Part shown: in pieces, positions 28,234 to 36,042 of the stretch
Layout of the letters: every line of letters begins with the position of its first letter
How positions within the stretch are numbered: the first letter of the stretch is position 1
Assembly: GCA_017555695.1 (NCBI GenBank)
Contig: JAFZFX010000029.1
Coordinates: forward strand, 1-42,703
Origin: Alistipes sp.
GTDB taxonomy: Bacteria; Bacteroidota; Bacteroidia; Bacteroidales; Rikenellaceae
Reading direction: 5' to 3'
DNA length: 42,703 nt
Program-made: the position numbers and the translations under genes
Notes under the pieces: model-generated
Told to the model about the DNA's origin: nothing
The model's database searches: none
Seen by the model: only the letters and a program-made list of their open reading frames with translations

Positions 28234-28896
28234 TTACCACTCAACAGGTTCTCGTCCAACACTTTGCAGATAAGCATTAGCCTGCGAAAAGTGCTTACAA
28301 CCAAAGAATCCTCTATAGGCCGACAACGGCGATGGATGGACACTTTTCAGCACCAGATTTCGCCCTGCATCCACCACCTGACCCTTGCGCTGGGCATAAC
28401 TTCCCCAGAGCATATAGACAAGATTCTGCTTGCGTTCGCTGATTATACGCACCACCGCATCAGTAAACTGCTCCCAACCCTTACCAGCGTGCGAAGCCGC
28501 CAGATGCGCTCTCACGGTCAGCACAGAGTTCAGCAGTAGCACTCCCTGCTCGGCCCAACGGTCGAGGTTACCACTCGTGGGCACGGGCTTGCCCATATCA
28601 TCACGAATTTCCTGAAAGATATTCTGCAACGACGGCGGGAACTTCACTCCGTCATTCACCGAAAAGCACAAGCCATTAGCCTGACCCTCTCCGTGATAGG
28701 GATCCTGACCAATAATCACCACCTTCAGCGACTCAAACGGGCACTTATCAAAGGCTCTGAATATATTATTCCCCGCAGGAAATACCTGCCCCGCGGCATA
28801 TTCATCCTTAACAAATCGCGTCAGAGTCTCAAAATAGGGTTTATCGAACTCCTCCTGCAAAATCGCTTTCCAATCCTCAGCAATGCGTACATCCAT
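28234..28896 (-). CDS. ung: Uracil-DNA glycosylase
   Basis: 220 residues from the chosen ATG, the normal length. The catalytic loop is VIIGQDPYHGEGQANGLCFS (about 60-79, Asp of GQDPYHG), then SVLTVRAHLAASHAGKGW and the DNA-intercalation loop HPSPLSAYRGFFGCKHFSQAN. It removes uracil from DNA, initiating base excision repair. An uninterrupted frame extends to 28995, but the extra 33 residues are low-quality. A near-perfect Shine-Dalgarno (AGGAGGTGA, 28919-28911) sits 5 nt before an in-frame TTG at 28905, which could be the true start (MLAMDV...); the ATG at 28896 agrees with homologs. Confidence 0.95.
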   Translation of the reverse strand: MDVRIAEDWKAILQEEFDKPYFETLTRFVKDEYAAGQVFPAGNNIFRAFDKCPFESLKVVIIGQDPYHGEGQANGLCFSVNDGVKFPPSLQNIFQEIRDDMGKPVPTSGNLDRWAEQGVLLLNSVLTVRAHLAASHAGKGWEQFTDAVVRIISERKQNLVYMLWGSYAQRKGQVVDAGRNLVLKSVHPSPLSAYRGFFGCKHFSQANAYLQSVGREPVEW

Positions 28897-28948
28897 AGCT
28901 AACAAATAAATCACCTCCTGCGAGGCACTATAAAGTGTTATTAAACTA

Positions 28949-28979
28949 TTGTAAAAATACAAAAAAAGATATAATTTTG
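28949..28979 (+). promoter_or_regulatory. Promoter of the alkaline phosphatase gene
   Basis: TTG (28949-28951), 20 bp, TAATTTTG (28972-28979). Predicted transcription start near 28986 leaves a leader of about 15 nt. No repeated TGTCA-like Pho-box was seen. Confidence 0.7.
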
Positions 28980-29000
28980 TAGCAAAACAAACCAAAAATT

Positions 29001-30122
29001 ATGAAACGAATATTACTACTCGCTATCGTTGCGCTCTTCACTATTGGCAGCGCCGATGCAAAACAACCTAAAACAGAAAAGATTAACAACATCATCTATA
29101 TGATTGGTGATGGTATGGGTCTGAGCCATGTTTCAATGCTCCAGATGGAGGGTAAATACCAGCCTACGGCATTTGACCGCGCGCAGAACATCGCGCTCAT
29201 CAAGACTTATTCGCTCAACAACCGCGTTACCGACTCGGGTGCAGCAGGTACAGCCCTCGCTTCTGGCTACAAGACCAACAACTCTATGATTGGTCAGCTC
29301 CCCGACGGCACACCCGTTGAGTCAATCATCACAAAGGCAAAGAACAACAACTTCGCATCTGGTTTTGTTGTAACTTGCTACATTCAGCACGCCACTCCCG
29401 CAGCATTCTTTGCTAACGAAAACAGCCGTGGCAACCTCGAGAACATCTGCGGCGATTTCACAACGAGAGATTACGATGTAGTTTTCGGTGGTGGTATGCG
29501 CTACTTCAACGACTACTTCAAGAAGCAGAACAAGGATGCAAAGAAGGAGTTGGAAGCATTGGGTTACACGCTTTACACCGACTTGAAGTCACTCCCGACC
29601 ATCCCCGCCGAGGGTAAGGTATTGGGTCTTTTCGCTGACGGCGACCTCCCCTCTGCAAAGGGCGGCAAGCGCGGCGAGTACTTAGCTGAGGCTACACAGA
29701 AGGCACTCGACATTCTCACAAACAACGCCAAGAAGAACAAGAACAAGGGCTTCGTATTGATGGTAGAGGGTTCAAAGATTGACGGCGAGGGACACAGCCG
29801 CAACCCCGAGGGCATCTTGGCCGAGACACGCGACTTTGCTAACGCTGTAAGTGTAGCGATGGACTATGCCGACTCACACCCTGGCACACTCGTAGTGGTG
29901 GCTGCCGACCACGAGACTGGCGGTTTGACTATCCCCAGCAACAAGACCGATTTCACACTCCCCGAGAGCGGTATCGGTTACGCATTCGGCACATCGAGCC
30001 ACACAGCCACTATGGTACCTGTTTACTTCTATGGCGCTGGTGCAAACTCTATAGAAGGTATTCTCGAGAACAACGAGTTGGGTCAGAAGTTGCAGGATAT
30101 TTTGAAGCTCAACGACAAATAA
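29001..30122 (+). CDS. Exported alkaline phosphatase (PhoA superfamily)
   Basis: 373 residues with a signal peptide (about 1-20, ending GSADA). The first metal site is YMIGDGMG (about 34-41), the nucleophile region is TDSGAAGTALASG (Ser in T-D-S-G-A-A), later metal ligands are MVEGSKIDGEGH (about 252-263) and VVAADHETGG (about 298-307), and His in SSHTATMVP. It hydrolyses phosphate monoesters in the periplasm. It is slightly shorter than enterobacterial PhoA (about 450), but all main metal ligands are present. Own promoter, own terminator. Confidence 0.93.
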   Translation: MKRILLLAIVALFTIGSADAKQPKTEKINNIIYMIGDGMGLSHVSMLQMEGKYQPTAFDRAQNIALIKTYSLNNRVTDSGAAGTALASGYKTNNSMIGQLPDGTPVESIITKAKNNNFASGFVVTCYIQHATPAAFFANENSRGNLENICGDFTTRDYDVVFGGGMRYFNDYFKKQNKDAKKELEALGYTLYTDLKSLPTIPAEGKVLGLFADGDLPSAKGGKRGEYLAEATQKALDILTNNAKKNKNKGFVLMVEGSKIDGEGHSRNPEGILAETRDFANAVSVAMDYADSHPGTLVVVAADHETGGLTIPSNKTDFTLPESGIGYAFGTSSHTATMVPVYFYGAGANSIEGILENNELGQKLQDILKLNDK

Positions 30123-30143
30123 TAGCAGATAATATTCAAACAG

Positions 30144-30180
30144 AAAAACCGCGAGCGGCCGATGGCAGTTCGCGGTTTTT
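30144..30180. terminator. Bidirectional terminator between the phosphatase and M20 peptidase genes
   Basis: An 11-bp perfect stem (30144-30154 with 30170-30180) with a 15-nt loop; each arm carries five T or A outward. It lies between two converging genes. Confidence 0.85.
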
Positions 30181-30199
30181 ATTTGATTAAATCTTTGCT

Positions 30200-31567
30200 T
30201 TACTCAACTTCAGCAAAGTGCTTATAGAACAACGGAATGGTACGCAATCCCTTCTCGAACTGTTCGAGACCATAACTCTCATTAGGCGAGTGGATGGCAT
30301 CCTCCGACAGACCAAAACCTATGAGCAACGACTTGATTCCCAAAATGCGCTCGAAGCCGCTGATAATAGGAATAGAACCACCCGAATAGAAGGGTAGAGG
30401 CTTCTTGCCGAAAGTATCAACAATAGCCTGCTCAGCCGCCTTGTAAGCGGGCATATCGATAGGCGACACATAGGGCGCACCACCGTGCAGGAACTTGACA
30501 TTCACCTTAACCGACTTGGGCGCAATAGTGCGGAAGTGCTTCTCGAATAACTCACCAATCTTCACGAAATCCTGATTGGGCACCAGGCGCATAGATATCT
30601 TAGCAGACGCACGCGAAGGGATAACAGTCTTTGTACCCTCCTCGATGTAGCCACCCCAGATGCCATTCACATCGAGTGACGGACGCACACCAGTGCGCTC
30701 GATAGTGGTGTAACCATCCTCACCCTCTACATCATCGATATCGAGAGCCTTCTTATACTCGTCCAAGCAGAAGGGAGCCTGATTAAACGCCTCGCGCTCG
30801 GCAGGTGTAAGCTCGCGCACATCGTCATAGAAGCCAGGGATAGTGACACGACCCTTATCATCAACCAACGATGCAACCAAACGAGTCAGCACATTGGCAG
30901 GATTAGCCACCGCACCGCCAAAGAGACCAGAGTGCAAGTCCTTATTCGGACCAACAACCTCCACCTCCATATATGTAAGACCACGCAGACCGCAAGTGAT
31001 TGAGGGTGTATCCATCGAAATCATCGAAGTATCAGATACCAATATAATATCAGCCTTGAGCATATCCTTATAATCCTCACAGAACTTATAGAGGCTGGGC
31101 GAACCAATTTCCTCCTCGCCCTCGAGCATAAACTTCACATTGCAAGGGAGTGAATCGGTAGCACACATAGCCTCGAAAGCCTTGGCGTGCATAAAGAGCT
31201 GACCCTTGTCGTCATCGGCGCCACGACCCCAGATGCGACCATCCTTGATAACGGGCTCGAAAGGCTCGGTACGCCACTCGGCACGAGGATCTACTGGCAT
31301 AACATCGTAGTGACCATAAACCAACACCGTCTTGGCTGCGGGATCGATAATCTTCTCGGCATAAACCACGGGGTTGCCATCGGTAGGCATAACCTCGGCA
31401 CGGTCGGCACCAGCCTTAACCAGCGAAGCGGCCAACCACTCGGCACACTTCACCATATCACCCTTATGCTCCGACTGTGCGCTGATAGAAGGAATACGCA
31501 ACAAGTCGAACAACTCGTCGAGGAATCGGGGCTGATTTTCGTCTATATATTTCTGTACTTTTTCCAT
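30200..31567 (-). CDS. M20-family dipeptidase / zinc hydrolase
   Basis: 455 residues. Metal-site motifs: VYGHYDVMPVDP (about 83-94, His-x-Asp), GRGADDDKGQ (about 115-124) and MLEGEEEIGS (about 148-157, the catalytic Glu pair), then a dimerisation lid domain (about 190-380) and the late His in DAIHSPNESYG. This is the cytosolic CNDP/carnosinase-like branch, which cleaves dipeptides with a zinc pair. The M20 assignment is certain; the natural dipeptide is not known. It lies 61 bp after the phosphosugar mutase gene on the same strand. Confidence 0.92.
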   Translation of the reverse strand: MEKVQKYIDENQPRFLDELFDLLRIPSISAQSEHKGDMVKCAEWLAASLVKAGADRAEVMPTDGNPVVYAEKIIDPAAKTVLVYGHYDVMPVDPRAEWRTEPFEPVIKDGRIWGRGADDDKGQLFMHAKAFEAMCATDSLPCNVKFMLEGEEEIGSPSLYKFCEDYKDMLKADIILVSDTSMISMDTPSITCGLRGLTYMEVEVVGPNKDLHSGLFGGAVANPANVLTRLVASLVDDKGRVTIPGFYDDVRELTPAEREAFNQAPFCLDEYKKALDIDDVEGEDGYTTIERTGVRPSLDVNGIWGGYIEEGTKTVIPSRASAKISMRLVPNQDFVKIGELFEKHFRTIAPKSVKVNVKFLHGGAPYVSPIDMPAYKAAEQAIVDTFGKKPLPFYSGGSIPIISGFERILGIKSLLIGFGLSEDAIHSPNESYGLEQFEKGLRTIPLFYKHFAEVE

Positions 31568-31593
31568 ATTTTTATTATTAAACTATTACTTTA

Positions 31594-31621
31594 ATTAACG
31601 CGGCGTATCTCTCTCGTTAAT
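31594..31621. repeat. Inverted repeat between mutase and peptidase genes
   Basis: ATTAACG (31594-31600) with CGTTAAT (31615-31621), 14-nt centre, in the 61-bp gap. No T tract follows, so a terminator is unlikely; an operator or mRNA processing site is possible. Confidence 0.3.
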
Positions 31622-31628
31622 AAAATAT

Positions 31629-33017
31629 TTACAAGCCACAAATCTCGCTAATCTCAGCAATAAATCGCTGCGCCAAAGCATCCGCCTCGTCAGAAGATTT
31701 TGCTTCGGTGTAAATACGGATAATAGGCTCGGTATTTGACTTACGCAAGTGTACCCAATTCTCGGCAAAGTCAATCTTCACGCCATCAATATCGTTCACA
31801 TTCTCGCCCGCATAACGAGCCTTCATCTCGGCCAAAACCTTATCAACATCGATAGCAGGAGTGAGCTGAATCTTATTCTTCGAAGCGAAGTATGCGGGAT
31901 ACTGACCACGCAACTCAGTCATCGAGCAACCCTTCTTAACCAAATGAGTCAAGAACAAGGCAACACCCACCAACGCATCGCGGCCATAATGCAGAGCAGG
32001 GTAGATGACACCACCATTGCCCTCGCCACCGATTACGGCGCCTACCTCCTTCATCTTGGTAACCACATTCACCTCGCCAACAGCCGAAGCGCTATACTCA
32101 CCACCGTGAGCTACAGTCACATCACGCAGCGCGCGCGAAGAACTCAAATTCGACACTGTATTACCTACACCCTGCGACAAGATATAGTCAGCAACAGCCA
32201 CCAGAGTATACTCCTCACCAAACATCGTTCCATCCTCGTTCACCAACGCCAGACGGTCCACATCGGGATCTACAACGACACCTAAATCGGCCTTCTCGCG
32301 ACGGATAACCTCCGAAATCTCGGTAAGATTCTCGGGCAGAGGCTCGGGATTGTGAGCAAACTCACCATTGGGCTCACAATTAAGGCGAACAACCTCGCAA
32401 CCCAACTTCTCAAGCAGGGCAGGGATAACCACGCCTCCGACAGAATTTACAGCATCGACTACAACCTTGAATCTGCGAGCCTTAATAGCTTCTACATCAA
32501 CCAACTCCATAGCCAGCACCTGCTCGATATGGGTAGGATTGAACTCCTCGCGCAAGATAACCTTGCCGATGGCATCAATCTCGGGGAATTCAAAAGAGTC
32601 ATCCTCGGCCAACGCCAGCACTCGCTTACCCTCGCTGTCGTTCAAGAACTCGCCCTTTTCGTTAAGCAACTTCAAGGCATTCCACTGCTTGGGGTTGTGT
32701 GATGCGGTGATGATAATACCGCCATCGGCCTTATGAGTGATTACCGCCATCTCTGTACCAGGGGTAGTACACAGGCCAACATTGATAACATCGGCGCCAC
32801 AACCAAGCAGAGTACCCTCGATGATGTCACCAACCAACTCACCCGAAAGACGGGCATCACGACCAAGCACAATCTTCAAACGCTTGCCCTCATTCTTCTC
32901 GCTCATAAAGCGAGTGTAGGCAGTCGTGAACTTCACAATATCCCTGGGAGTTAAGTTATCACCCTGCGGGCCGCCGATAGTTCCTCGGATACCCGAAATA
33001 GATTTAATCAGTGTCAT
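31629..33017 (-). CDS. glmM: Phosphoglucosamine mutase-type phosphohexomutase
   Basis: 462 residues of alpha-D-phosphohexomutase superfamily. The catalytic phosphoserine is S106 in TASHNPKQWNALKL; the metal loop is DPDVDRLALVNED (about 245-257); the sugar loop is GGEGNGGVI (about 330-338); the phosphate loop is RKSNTEPIIRIYTEA (about 424-438). The DPDVDR and GEGNGG forms are those of the archaeal/Bacteroidetes type, not the usual bacterial GlmM (GDGDR, GEQSGH). It most likely makes glucosamine 1-phosphate for UDP-GlcNAc and cell-wall synthesis, but a phosphoglucomutase/phosphomannomutase activity cannot be excluded. Confidence 0.82.
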   Translation of the reverse strand: MTLIKSISGIRGTIGGPQGDNLTPRDIVKFTTAYTRFMSEKNEGKRLKIVLGRDARLSGELVGDIIEGTLLGCGADVINVGLCTTPGTEMAVITHKADGGIIITASHNPKQWNALKLLNEKGEFLNDSEGKRVLALAEDDSFEFPEIDAIGKVILREEFNPTHIEQVLAMELVDVEAIKARRFKVVVDAVNSVGGVVIPALLEKLGCEVVRLNCEPNGEFAHNPEPLPENLTEISEVIRREKADLGVVVDPDVDRLALVNEDGTMFGEEYTLVAVADYILSQGVGNTVSNLSSSRALRDVTVAHGGEYSASAVGEVNVVTKMKEVGAVIGGEGNGGVIYPALHYGRDALVGVALFLTHLVKKGCSMTELRGQYPAYFASKNKIQLTPAIDVDKVLAEMKARYAGENVNDIDGVKIDFAENWVHLRKSNTEPIIRIYTEAKSSDEADALAQRFIAEISEICGL

Positions 33018-33066
33018 TTCTATACTGTAATTACGATATACTTATATTAAAAAAAAGCGAAAATTC

Positions 33067-33097
33067 TTTGTAATTCGATGTAAATATATTACTTTTA
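33067..33097 (+). promoter_or_regulatory. Promoter of the nucleoside phosphorylase gene
   Basis: TTTG (33067-33070), 19 bp, TACTTTTA (33090-33097), with one change in the -7 box. Predicted start of transcription near 33104; start codon at 33134. Confidence 0.55.
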
Positions 33098-33133
33098 TGC
33101 CATATAAAAAAGTTAAACGCAGATTTTTTAGCT

Positions 33134-34018
33134 ATGCAATCGCGAGTAATTCCCGCTTCGGAGTTGATTATCAACGATGACGGCACAATCTTCCATCTCC
33201 ACTTGCGTCCCGAGCAGGTGGCCGACACCATTATTTTGGTGGGTGACCCAGGCCGTGTGGAGACCATAGCCGCCCGTTTCGACGAGGTGGAGTGTCGCGT
33301 ATCGAACCGCGAATTCAACACCGTGACAGGCAGCTATCGCGGCAAACGAATGAGTGTACTTTCGACTGGTATCGGCATTGGCAACATAGACATATGCGTT
33401 ACGGAGTTGGATGCTTTGGCAAACATAGATTTTACAACCCACAAGGTCAAAGAGCAACACCGCCAGCTCACATTGGTGCGTCTCGGCACATCGGGAGCAC
33501 TGCAGAGCGATATTGAGTTAGGCGAGGTGGTATATGCCCGCACATCGGTTGGTTTTGACTCACTGCTCAACTACTACGCTGGCCGCAACGAGGTGTGTGA
33601 CCTTGCGATTGAGAAGGCTTTTAGAGAGCATACTGCGTGGAGCGACCTACTCCCAAAGCCTTACTTTGTGGATAGCGACAAGGAGTTGTGGGAACTCTTC
33701 AAGGATTCGGTAACGGAGGGTATTACGATAGCCGCACCTGGATTCTATGCGCCGCAGGGTAGATATGTAAGACTGCAGCCTGCCGACCCCGAACTGAACG
33801 CCAAGATTGAATCGTTCAGATATGAGGGCCGCCGCATCACCAACTTCGAGATGGAGGGTTCGGCTCTGGCTGGTTTGGCTCGTCTGATGGGACACCGCGC
33901 CACAACGATGTGTACAATCATCGCGCAGCGCATAGCCAAGGATGCAAAGACTGACTACAAGCCCTTCGTTGAGCGTATGATTACAATGGCTATGGACAAG
34001 TTAGCCACATTGCAATAA
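33134..34018 (+). CDS. Nucleoside phosphorylase, uridine-phosphorylase type
   Basis: 294 residues of the PNP/UDP family. The phosphate loop is ILVGDPGRVETIA (about 35-47), the ribose and phosphate segments LSTGIGIGNIDICVTELDAL and VRLGTSGALQSD (about 115-126), and the ribose-binding FEMEGSALAGLARLMG (about 235-250). It splits ribonucleosides (most likely uridine) into base and ribose 1-phosphate in the cytosol. Length and motifs fit uridine phosphorylase better than purine nucleoside phosphorylase, but the base specificity is an inference. Single gene, divergent from glmM. Confidence 0.88.
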   Translation: MQSRVIPASELIINDDGTIFHLHLRPEQVADTIILVGDPGRVETIAARFDEVECRVSNREFNTVTGSYRGKRMSVLSTGIGIGNIDICVTELDALANIDFTTHKVKEQHRQLTLVRLGTSGALQSDIELGEVVYARTSVGFDSLLNYYAGRNEVCDLAIEKAFREHTAWSDLLPKPYFVDSDKELWELFKDSVTEGITIAAPGFYAPQGRYVRLQPADPELNAKIESFRYEGRRITNFEMEGSALAGLARLMGHRATTMCTIIAQRIAKDAKTDYKPFVERMITMAMDKLATLQ

Positions 34019-34076
34019 CAAGAGAAAAAGAGATAATTTTCAAACAAAAAATATTAAAAACAAAACATAATTAACA

Positions 34077-35201
34077 ATGAAATTTACAGTATCAAGTTCA
34101 GCCCTTCAGTCGTTGTTGGCGACAACAGGTAAAGTTATCAGCAACAAAAGTCCGCTTCCCATTCTGGAGAACTTCTTAATGGAACTCAAGGATGGTAAGC
34201 TCGTAGTAACCACATCAGATTTGGAGACAACACTCGTTGGCTCAATCGAGGTGGACAACATCGAGAAGGAGGGCACTATAGCAGCACCCGCAAAGTTGAT
34301 GTTGGACTCATTAAAGGAGTTCCCCGAGATGCCCCTGATTATCGAGGTTAATGACACAACTTGGGAGATCCAGATCACTTGGAGCAGCGGTCACCTCTCA
34401 ATTCCTGGTGCAAGCGCAGTAAGCTACCCCGCAATGCAGTCACTCGGCGCCGAGAGCAAGAACCTTACGCTCGATGTAGATATGCTGGTAGGTGGCATCA
34501 ACAAGACTATCTTCGCTACAGCCGACGACGAGTTGCGTCCCGTGATGAATGGTGTATATTTTGATTTCACACCCGAGTCACTTACTTTCGTTGCTACCGA
34601 CGCACACAAGTTGGTGAAGTACGCAGCTGAGAATACAACAGATTTCACTGCAGCATTCATCCTTCCCAAGAAGCCCGCAAACTTGCTCAAGGCCTTGCTG
34701 TTGAAGGAGGAGGAGCCCGTAGAGGTTACATTCGACGCAAAGAACGCAGCCTTCCAGTTGCAGAACTACAAGTTGGTTTGCCGTCTTATCGAGGGCAACT
34801 ATCCCAACTACAACGCAGTTATTCCCACAGCTAACCCCAACAAGGTCTTGGTAGACCGTACCGGTCTTTTGAACGGCATCAAGCGTGTGGCTGTATGTTC
34901 TAACCCCACAACAAACCTTATCCGTATGGATATCGCTAATAACAAGGTTAATCTTACAGCTCAGGATATCGACTTCTCGGTATCGGCTAACGAGACTATC
35001 TCTTGCAGCTACGACGGCACACCCGTAAGCATCGGCTTCAAGTCTACATTCCTGGTGGAGATTCTCTCTAACATCGAGACTCCTACAGTTGTTGTAGAGT
35101 TGGCTGATTCGACTCGTGCTGGCGTATTCAAGCCCGTTTACGATGACAAGCAGTCAAGCGAGAGCCTGATGTTGTTGATGCCTATGATGATTAACGCATA
35201 A
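34077..35201 (+). CDS. dnaN: DNA polymerase III beta subunit (sliding clamp)
   Basis: 374 residues with the three-domain clamp fold, beginning MKFTVSSSALQSLLATTGKVI. Visible signatures are NKSPLPILENFLMEL (about 23-37), EFPEMPLI, MNGVYFDFTPESLTFVATDAHKL (about 157-179), IEGNYPNYNAVIP (about 237-249) and the C-terminal LMLLMPMM in place of the usual MPMRL tail. The ring holds polymerase III and repair proteins on DNA; the MutS protein of this window has a matching clamp-binding motif. An AT-rich -7-like TAATTTTC at 34034 is a weak promoter candidate. The next gene follows after 11 bp. Confidence 0.97.
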   Translation: MKFTVSSSALQSLLATTGKVISNKSPLPILENFLMELKDGKLVVTTSDLETTLVGSIEVDNIEKEGTIAAPAKLMLDSLKEFPEMPLIIEVNDTTWEIQITWSSGHLSIPGASAVSYPAMQSLGAESKNLTLDVDMLVGGINKTIFATADDELRPVMNGVYFDFTPESLTFVATDAHKLVKYAAENTTDFTAAFILPKKPANLLKALLLKEEEPVEVTFDAKNAAFQLQNYKLVCRLIEGNYPNYNAVIPTANPNKVLVDRTGLLNGIKRVAVCSNPTTNLIRMDIANNKVNLTAQDIDFSVSANETISCSYDGTPVSIGFKSTFLVEILSNIETPTVVVELADSTRAGVFKPVYDDKQSSESLMLLMPMMINA

Positions 35202-35212
35202 TAGTCCAACAA

Positions 35213-35980
35213 ATGGAACTTAATCTCAAGCGCCCGATTGTCTTCTTTGACCTGGAGACAACGGGCGTTGATACAGCTAAAGATCGCATCGTAGAGATCT
35301 CTATGGTGAAGGTTATGCCCGACGGCGAGGAGATTGTGCGCACAAGGTTAATCAACCCCCAGATGCACATTCCCGAGCAGGCTACGGCCGTACACAACAT
35401 CACCGACGAGGATGTAAAGGATGCTCCTACATTTGCACAGATAGCAAAGTCGCTCAGCCAATTCATCGAGGGTTGCGACTTCGGTGGCTTCAACTCAAAC
35501 CGTTTCGACTTGCCGATGTTGGTCGAGGAGTTTTTGCGCGCTGGAGTGGATGTAGACTTCAAGAAGAGCAAGTTTGTCGATGTACAGAACATCTTTCACA
35601 AGATGGAGCAGCGAACATTGGTGGCTGCCTACAAGTTCTACTGCGATAAGGATCTGACCGACGCTCACTCAGCCGAGGCAGATACAAGAGCAACATACGA
35701 GGTATTGAAGGCACAGCTCGACCGTTACCCCGAACTGCAGAACGACATCACTTCGCTTGCCGAGTTCTCATCGCGTGGCGAGGCTGTCGATTATGCTGGC
35801 CGTATCGTTTATGACGATAAGGGCGTAGAGGTGTTCAACTTTGGCAAGTATAAGGGTCGTTCAGTGAGTGAAGTACTCCGCCAGGAGCCAACCTACTACA
35901 ACTGGATGATGGATGGCGACTTCCCTCTATACACCAAGAAAGTGCTTACGGAGATTTACATCCGCGAGAAGAAGTGTTAA
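35213..35980 (+). CDS. DEDDh 3'-5' exonuclease (DnaQ/ExoX type)
   Basis: 255 residues. Exo I is FFDLETTGVDTAKD (about 11-24, the D-x-E pair), Exo II is GFNSNRFDLPML near 93-104, and Exo III is DAHSAEADTRAT (about 155-166, with His and Asp). The C-terminal piece, about 205-250 (FNFGKYKGRSVSEVL and YYNWMMDGDFP), is the small ExoX-type C-terminal domain. It degrades single-stranded or mismatched DNA ends from 3'. It starts 11 bp after dnaN on the same strand, suggesting joint expression with the clamp; this may be a proofreading subunit or a repair exonuclease. Which of the two is not decidable from sequence. Confidence 0.92.
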   Translation: MELNLKRPIVFFDLETTGVDTAKDRIVEISMVKVMPDGEEIVRTRLINPQMHIPEQATAVHNITDEDVKDAPTFAQIAKSLSQFIEGCDFGGFNSNRFDLPMLVEEFLRAGVDVDFKKSKFVDVQNIFHKMEQRTLVAAYKFYCDKDLTDAHSAEADTRATYEVLKAQLDRYPELQNDITSLAEFSSRGEAVDYAGRIVYDDKGVEVFNFGKYKGRSVSEVLRQEPTYYNWMMDGDFPLYTKKVLTEIYIREKKC

Positions 35981-36042
35981 ACCAGACTCTCGGTGTAGGC
36001 AAAACGCGAAAAGCGTCGCTGCCCGAGCGTTAAATTATTGAT

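Noticed and set aside
28897-28995. 33-residue N-terminal extension of UDG
   Set aside because: Low-complexity and hydrophobic, not expected for this enzyme, and it overlaps the strong Shine-Dalgarno.
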